NCBI RefSeq assembly: GCF_009687865.1
Contig: NZ_BLAE01000012.1
Coordinates: 2,502 to 66,501, forward strand
Origin: Acrocarpospora macrocephala
GTDB lineage: Bacteria > Actinomycetota > Actinomycetes > Streptosporangiales > Streptosporangiaceae
Direction: 5' to 3'
DNA length: 64,000 bases
Shown here: in pieces, positions 59,613 to 64,000 of the stretch
How the letters are laid out: every line of letters begins with the position of its first letter
Numbering within the stretch: the first letter of the stretch is position 1
Made by a program: the position numbers and the translations under genes
Notes under the pieces: generated by a model
The model's database searches: none
Told to the model about the DNA's origin: nothing
The model's input: the letters and a program-made list of their open reading frames with translations, nothing else

Positions 59613-60745
59613 GACGCTTCCTCTCGCAGGCCGTCCCGCAGTTCCTCAGGGCTGATCGGCAGGCGGACGGGTTGACCCCGGCGGGCGGACAGATCCATCG
59701 CCATCGTGTGCATCAGGTTGGCGTGGCCCTCCCGCGCGGTCGCGTGCGGCGTCCTGACTCCCATGCTGAGCCTGCTGAACCAGGACATGGTCTCCTCGCG
59801 CATCGGCCCCCACAGCAGTCCGTCCGACAGATCGCCCGGCGGGTAACTGCCCAGGAAATCGACGTGCCGGGGCGCCGGGGCCTCGAAGCCGCGGCTGCGG
59901 TAACCGGCGGGCTGGGGCTGTTCGGAGGCGACGATGACGTCCCGGTGGGTGTCCTCGATGTCGATCACCCCGTTGGTCCCCACGATGCCGATCTCCAGGC
60001 CGTACACCGAGCCGGGCCAGATCGACGGGAGCGCCCAGTTGATGTTCATGCTGAACAGGGTTCCGTCGTCCATGGTGAAGATGCCGAAGGTGCCGTCCTT
60101 GGTGCCGGAGGCGCCGAGAACCACGTCGGTGGACCGGGCGTACACCTCGACGGGGGTTCTGCCTTCCAGCAGCCACATGCTCATGTCCAGGCTGTGGGTT
60201 CCGGAGACCACCATCGGCGTCAGGTTGGTCGTGTCGGTGACCTTGCCCAGGGTGGCGTCGGGGACCATGCGGTTCATGAAGGCGCGGGTGACCACCGAGG
60301 TCACTTGGCCGATCTGGCCGTCCCGGAGGCGTTGCTTGACGGCGAGGAAGCGCCGCCGGAAACGCTGCGTGTAGCCGACCACGGCGTCGACGCCGCTCTC
60401 CTCGACCGCGGCGAGCACCCGCGCCGACTCGACCGGATCGGTCGCCAGCGGCTTCTCGATGAACAGCGGGAACCCGCGCGCCACCGACCACAGGATCGGG
60501 TCGACGTGCCGGCTCTCGTCGGTCGCCACAATCACCGCAGTGACCTCGGGACGGTCGAGCAGCTCGGCCGCGTCCGTGGTGACGAAGTCGGCCCGGGTGT
60601 CGTCGGCGAGTTCCTTCAACGTCGACGCGTCGATGTCACACAGCCCGAGCCAGGTCACGCCCGGATACTCCCGGGCCAGCACCGCGCGAATCCGCCCGAC
60701 CGTGCCGCATCCGATAACGGCCAGTCCAATCATCTGTTCTCTCAT
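59609..60745 (-). CDS. Gfo/Idh/MocA-family oxidoreductase, paralog
   Basis: About 378 residues. LAVIGCGTVGRIRAVLAREY, EKP motif in FIEKPLATDPVESARVLAAV, and VVGYTQRFRRRFLAVKQRLR correspond position by position to the neighbouring paralog. The C-terminal domain has VSGTHSLDMSMWLLEGRTPV. ATG at 60745 or 60733 could be the start. Lies 2 bp after the amidohydrolase stop and overlaps the other paralog, making a three-gene operon. Confidence 0.9.
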   Translation of the reverse strand: MREQMIGLAVIGCGTVGRIRAVLAREYPGVTWLGLCDIDASTLKELADDTRADFVTTDAAELLDRPEVTAVIVATDESRHVDPILWSVARGFPLFIEKPLATDPVESARVLAAVEESGVDAVVGYTQRFRRRFLAVKQRLRDGQIGQVTSVVTRAFMNRMVPDATLGKVTDTTNLTPMVVSGTHSLDMSMWLLEGRTPVEVYARSTDVVLGASGTKDGTFGIFTMDDGTLFSMNINWALPSIWPGSVYGLEIGIVGTNGVIDIEDTHRDVIVASEQPQPAGYRSRGFEAPAPRHVDFLGSYPPGDLSDGLLWGPMREETMSWFSRLSMGVRTPHATAREGHANLMHTMAMDLSARRGQPVRLPISPEELRDGLREEAS

Positions 60746-60747
60746 TC

Positions 60748-61764
60748 CTACGCGAGACCTAGCAGTCGCGCCGCGTTGCCGCCGCTGATCAGGTCGACCT
60801 GCCGCTGATCGAGGCCGGGCGTGGCCCCGATCAGTGCGAGCGGGTCGTCGTCTCCCATGTCGTACGGATAGTCGGTGCCGAGCAGGACATGTTCCGCGCC
60901 ATAACGATCGACCAGGAACTTCAGCTGGCCGGGGTCGAACACCATGGTGTCGAAGTAGAACTTGCGCAGGTAGTCGCCCGGCAGGCCGGGCACGTTCTCG
61001 CTGACATCGGCGCGGGCACGCCAGCCGTGATCGATCCGGCCGGGATAGGCGGGCAGGTAGCCGCCACCGTGCACTACAACGATCTTCAACCCGGGATGGC
61101 GCTCGATCACCCCATCGAAGATCAGGTGAGCGGTGGCGAGCGTCGCCTCGAAGGCATGCCCGATGATGTTCACGAAGTTGTGGCCCTGCAGCCGCTGCGG
61201 GTGGGTGTGCCCCTGGGTGTGGATCACCACGACGACACCGAGCCGCTCAACCTCGGCCCAGAACGGATCCAACCTGGCCGCCGAGATCTCCTCACCCTCG
61301 ATGTGGGTGCCGATCTCGATCCCGCGCATACCCAGCTCGGTCGCCAGGTAGCGCAACTCCCCGATGGCCGCCTCGGTGTCCTGGAGCGGAACCGTACCCA
61401 GCGGCAGAAACCGCCCGGAGTGCTTCGCGGTCGACTCGACGAACTCCTCGTTCATCAGCCGCGCCACCTTGGCGCCGAGCTCAGCGTCAGCCCAGTAGTA
61501 GTACTGGTAGACGGCGACGGCCACGGCCTGGATGTCCACACCCATCCGATCCATGTCACCGATCCGAACATCCAGGATGTCCATCTTCGGCCTGATCTCC
61601 GCGAGCTGCCGCCGGTTCACCGCCTGCGTGGTGGCGTTCCCATGACCGAGGGCCACCTTGCCGGCCGCGCGGGCGGCATCCTCCATCAAGGCAGCGGCCG
61701 CAGCACACTCACGATGACAATGAATGTCGATTACCGGCCCGTCACGCCGATGCGCCCTCGTCAT
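60748..61764 (-). CDS. ACMSD-like amidohydrolase/decarboxylase 2
   Basis: About 338 residues. Metal site VIDIHCHREC, VVVVIHTQGHTHPQRLQGHN, IVVVHGGGYLPAYPGRIDHG and VLLGTDYPYDMGDDDPLALI; the same group as the amidohydrolase at 57182-58258, with matching YLRKFYFDTMVFDP against YLRKLYFDTNVFDP. ATG at 61764 has GGAAGGAA 8 nt upstream; the longer open frame to 61908 is not needed for the fold. First gene of the operon with two Gfo/Idh/MocA genes. Confidence 0.9.
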   Translation of the reverse strand: MTRAHRRDGPVIDIHCHRECAAAAALMEDAARAAGKVALGHGNATTQAVNRRQLAEIRPKMDILDVRIGDMDRMGVDIQAVAVAVYQYYYWADAELGAKVARLMNEEFVESTAKHSGRFLPLGTVPLQDTEAAIGELRYLATELGMRGIEIGTHIEGEEISAARLDPFWAEVERLGVVVVIHTQGHTHPQRLQGHNFVNIIGHAFEATLATAHLIFDGVIERHPGLKIVVVHGGGYLPAYPGRIDHGWRARADVSENVPGLPGDYLRKFYFDTMVFDPGQLKFLVDRYGAEHVLLGTDYPYDMGDDDPLALIGATPGLDQRQVDLISGGNAARLLGLA

Positions 61765-61968
61765 CGCGGTCGTTCCTTCCGTCGTCCAGGTCTCTGCTGG
61801 TGCCGACGTTAGGGAGGCCCACCCGTCACGACAATGTGGGTTTCCGGCAATCTGGCCGGCGAAAGATGCCGGACCGCGCATTCCCACCAGCTCGAACGGC
61901 TGCTCCACACTGCCGTCCGGGGCCGCCCGGTGACCATCGTCCGCGGGCAGGAGTCGCCATGTGCGAGT

Positions 61969-63678
61969 TCACTGGGGAAACTGAGGGCCACGGCCGTAGC
62001 GGATTCCGATACCGCCTCGCGCGTCGCTCAGTTTCACTAGAACCTGTCGCTTCTGCAGTTTGTTGAGGATGTCTCGCGCGGCGTAGATATGGATGTCGAA
62101 AAGACGTTGAATCGTGCGGTTGGTCACGTAGCCGTACTCGTTGATGTGGTCGATGATCTTTTGGTCGATTTCGTCGGCGTCCCTCCTGGCGTACGTGATC
62201 GCACGCGACATCGCGGCCACGGTCGCGGACAGGAGCCGGTACGACGGAAACGGCTTTCCCGCCGTTCGCCTTGTCGGTTCTATGAGGTGATACTCCGCTG
62301 ACATTGCCGACAGGACTTCTTGTGCCTCGGCTGGAGGACGCTGAATGACCGCGCCCAGGCGCGGGGCGTCGATGCTGCTGCTCGTACGGAGGTGAGTCAG
62401 CGTCAGCAACACATTGACATCGCGTCCGGCCTTGGGGGGAAGCTCGTTGATAAACCGAACGAACGCGTCGTTGCCCATTCCGCCGGTCAGGGTCGCGCGG
62501 ACAATGGTGCCGGTGTCCTCGATAGCCGGTGGCTCCTTGCCGACGCGCAGCATCTCCCGGTACGCGCGGTCAATGCCCTGACCAGTACGTTCCGCGAGTT
62601 GAAGAATCGAGATCGTCTCGGTGAGGAGGCGGTTTCGAGGAGTGGACGGGTGGGTCAGGATGTTCTGCGGGGTCACCCCCGCCACCAAGCCGCCAGGACT
62701 GATGATGATAAGCCGCTCCGGTGAGTGCTCGATGTCCACCGTTCCCGTCGTCTCGTACGAGCGGTGGATGAAGGCGTTGACGATGAGCTCTCGTACGGCG
62801 TCATGCGGATAGTCCGTCAGTTGCAGTTGAACACCGCCGGAAATATTGAGGGGATGAACCTCCTGCCTGATGGCCACGGCTTCGACGACAGTCTCGATGG
62901 CCGCCAGGAGCGGGCGCGTGCCGCGCAGCCGTCGCGTGGCTTCACTGCCCGTGGTGGGGCGGAACTGATAGGAGTAGCCATATCCGGGAACGGTTTTCTG
63001 GAGGATTGTCTCCTCCCCGAGCAGGATCACGCCCGCGTTGGTGACCGTCCCGTCGGATACGAGCAGCCTGAGCGCGTCCATAAGAGCGCTGTCACTGAGT
63101 TCGACAAGATGGTCACGACCGCTGGTGTCGAGGAGCCGACGCAGCCTGCCCATTTCCACCGGGCTCAGATCACTGATGCGGGCTCCGGACGATTCAGCCG
63201 ACCAGTCCACCTGACCGCGAGCGATCATCACTTCGCGTTGCTGATCGGGAGGAAAAGGCAGGCATTCCTTCCCCAGCCTCCTGGTCGCGAGCCCCGCGCG
63301 GTTGCAGTGCGGCAGCACCCCCTGGGGAACCGACACGGCGACCAAACGAACGCCGTCCACGGTCTTCTCAGTCACGAAAGGTGTGATGGGTGGTTGTGTC
63401 CGATCAAAGATGCCCTTGCGGATCTGATCGAGGTTGTAGCTCGCGGGCACACCTCGCAGTGCCGCCGTCCGCGTGGTGGCTTTGTCGTCAACGCCGAGCA
63501 CCACGGTGCCGCCACCGGCATTGACGAAGCAGACGAGCGCATCCGCGAGCAGCGTGTAGGTGGTTTTCGCCGATTCCGCGACCAGTTTGAACTCCAAGGT
63601 CTCCGACTCCAGCGAGTCGGCGGTGACCCCGTTGTTGCCCACCGCCTGCAGCGCCACGTCTACCTCAGGGCGTTCCAT
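61969..63678 (-). CDS. AlbA/Schlafen-like DNA-binding ATPase regulator
   Basis: About 569 residues. N-terminal AlbA_2 (Schlafen-like) domain: ESETLEFKLVAESAKTTYTL, LVCFVNAGGGTVVLGVDDKA. The middle holds a GHKL-type ATP-binding region typical of these regulators: YPHDAVRELIVNAFIHRSYE, ERLIIISPGGLVAGVTPQNI and AERTGQGIDRAYREMLRVGK. The C-terminal part has helix-turn-helix-like sequence (ITYARRDADEIDQKIIDHIN, GYVTNRTIQRLFDIHIYAAR). Such proteins act as transcriptional regulators or in phage or toxin-type responses. No good ribosome binding site before the ATG at 63678. Stand-alone gene. Confidence 0.87.
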   Translation of the reverse strand: MERPEVDVALQAVGNNGVTADSLESETLEFKLVAESAKTTYTLLADALVCFVNAGGGTVVLGVDDKATTRTAALRGVPASYNLDQIRKGIFDRTQPPITPFVTEKTVDGVRLVAVSVPQGVLPHCNRAGLATRRLGKECLPFPPDQQREVMIARGQVDWSAESSGARISDLSPVEMGRLRRLLDTSGRDHLVELSDSALMDALRLLVSDGTVTNAGVILLGEETILQKTVPGYGYSYQFRPTTGSEATRRLRGTRPLLAAIETVVEAVAIRQEVHPLNISGGVQLQLTDYPHDAVRELIVNAFIHRSYETTGTVDIEHSPERLIIISPGGLVAGVTPQNILTHPSTPRNRLLTETISILQLAERTGQGIDRAYREMLRVGKEPPAIEDTGTIVRATLTGGMGNDAFVRFINELPPKAGRDVNVLLTLTHLRTSSSIDAPRLGAVIQRPPAEAQEVLSAMSAEYHLIEPTRRTAGKPFPSYRLLSATVAAMSRAITYARRDADEIDQKIIDHINEYGYVTNRTIQRLFDIHIYAARDILNKLQKRQVLVKLSDARGGIGIRYGRGPQFPQ

Positions 63679-63719
63679 GCTTTGACGATAACTGAGAAGT
63701 GGTCAATTCAGCACGCTTC

Positions 63720-64000
63720 TCAGTTGTCTCTCAGTGAGGCAGGCCAGGCGCGGCATGGGCCGGTTACGGTCAGGCCTACCTGGGAGCCGAGGTCGATGAG
63801 GTGGTTTGGGGGGACTCGGGCTGAGATTGGTGTCGCGTCTGGGAGTTCGAGGCGGATCAGGGCTGAATGGCCGAGGTAGGTGCGGTCGATGACCTTGGCG
63901 GGGATGGGTGGGGGTGTGGGGTCGGAGAGGGTGATCTGTTCGGGGCGGATCATTACGGTCACGGGGGCGGTGGTGTGGATGCCGGTCGCGGGGAGGGTGC
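63720..64000 (-). CDS. ABC transporter ATP-binding protein, C-terminal part (runs off right edge)
   Basis: Only the C-terminus is inside the window; the frame is open to the last base. It reads APVTVMIRPEQITLSDP, then IPAKVIDRTYLGHSALIRLE and VPPNHLIDLGSQVGLTVTG, the TOBE domain that follows the nucleotide-binding domain in PotA/FbpC/MalK-type ATPases. The ATP-binding part must lie to the right. The substrate cannot be told; relatives import polyamines, iron or thiamine. Confidence 0.82.
   Translation of the reverse strand, partial: TLPATGIHTTAPVTVMIRPEQITLSDPTPPPIPAKVIDRTYLGHSALIRLELPDATPISARVPPNHLIDLGSQVGLTVTGPCRAWPASLRDN

Noticed and set aside
1-64000. Search for tRNA, rRNA and insertion sequences
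   Set aside because: No cloverleaf-like sequence with a TTCGANTC-type arm, rRNA motif, transposase or flanking inverted repeats was seen.

Overview
High-GC DNA with strong third-position G/C bias, frequent GTG starts, ATGA/GTGA stop-start overlaps, many regulator-metabolic gene pairs and a type I-E style CRISPR array. This fits a chromosomal, accessory-rich region of a Gram-positive actinomycete, probably of the Streptosporangiales/Streptomycetales kind. The lineage is inferred from composition and gene content only. I see no rRNA, tRNA, transposase or phage structural gene.

Layout. (1) 1-2490: a GntR-type regulator with two tandem winged-helix domains behind small palindromes, then a class V (cysteine-desulfurase-like) aminotransferase. 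(2) 2479-24220, minus strand: a tightly packed 12-gene operon, read right to left. In transcription order it encodes a zinc-ribbon protein, a small GTPase-like protein with an altered P-loop, a membrane-anchored vWA protein, a dynamin-like GTPase, an Hsp70 ATPase fused to a beta-propeller, a second dynamin-like GTPase, a second membrane-anchored vWA protein, a giant FtsZ/tubulin-like protein, a polytopic membrane protein, a tail-anchored pseudokinase, a zinc-ribbon GTPase and a tail-anchored protein of unknown fold. This is the most striking content of the window and looks like one membrane-associated NTP-driven machine. (3) 24.5-27.6 kb: LysR regulator, alpha/beta hydrolase, acyl-CoA desaturase, UBP-type zinc finger. 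(4) 27.7-31.7 kb: SWIM zinc-finger protein coupled to a large helical-repeat-like protein. (5) 31.9-36.8 kb: ICL/PEP-mutase family enzyme; a small membrane protein coupled to oxalate decarboxylase; a ZIP metal permease coupled to a two-domain multicopper oxidase. (6) 37.2-44.0 kb: GlxA-type regulator with isochorismatase-like hydrolase, a membrane-bound XRE regulator, a small secreted protein, a WYL regulator divergent from an epoxide hydrolase, a small unknown protein and an AbrB-family membrane protein.

(7) 44.3-61.8 kb: what looks like a catabolic island. It has a flavin reductase fused to a GntR/FCD regulator, three Gfo/Idh/MocA dehydrogenases, a PucR-type regulator, an alpha/beta hydrolase, a carboxymuconolactone-decarboxylase-like protein, an LLM flavin monooxygenase, a sulfonate/nitrate-type ABC importer, a fumarylacetoacetase-like hydrolase, an Ldh-type dehydrogenase and two ACMSD-like amidohydrolases. 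The set suggests uptake, flavin-dependent oxidation, ring or C-C cleavage and hydrolysis of an unknown, perhaps aromatic or heterocyclic, compound. A 10-repeat CRISPR array (54380-54957) with no cas gene in view sits in the middle, and a 63-bp tandem repeat derived from the 3' end of an amidohydrolase gene follows that gene. (8) 62-64 kb: an AlbA/Schlafen-like regulator and the 3' end of an ABC transporter ATPase gene that runs off the right edge.

All function calls come from reading motifs by eye. No database search was possible.
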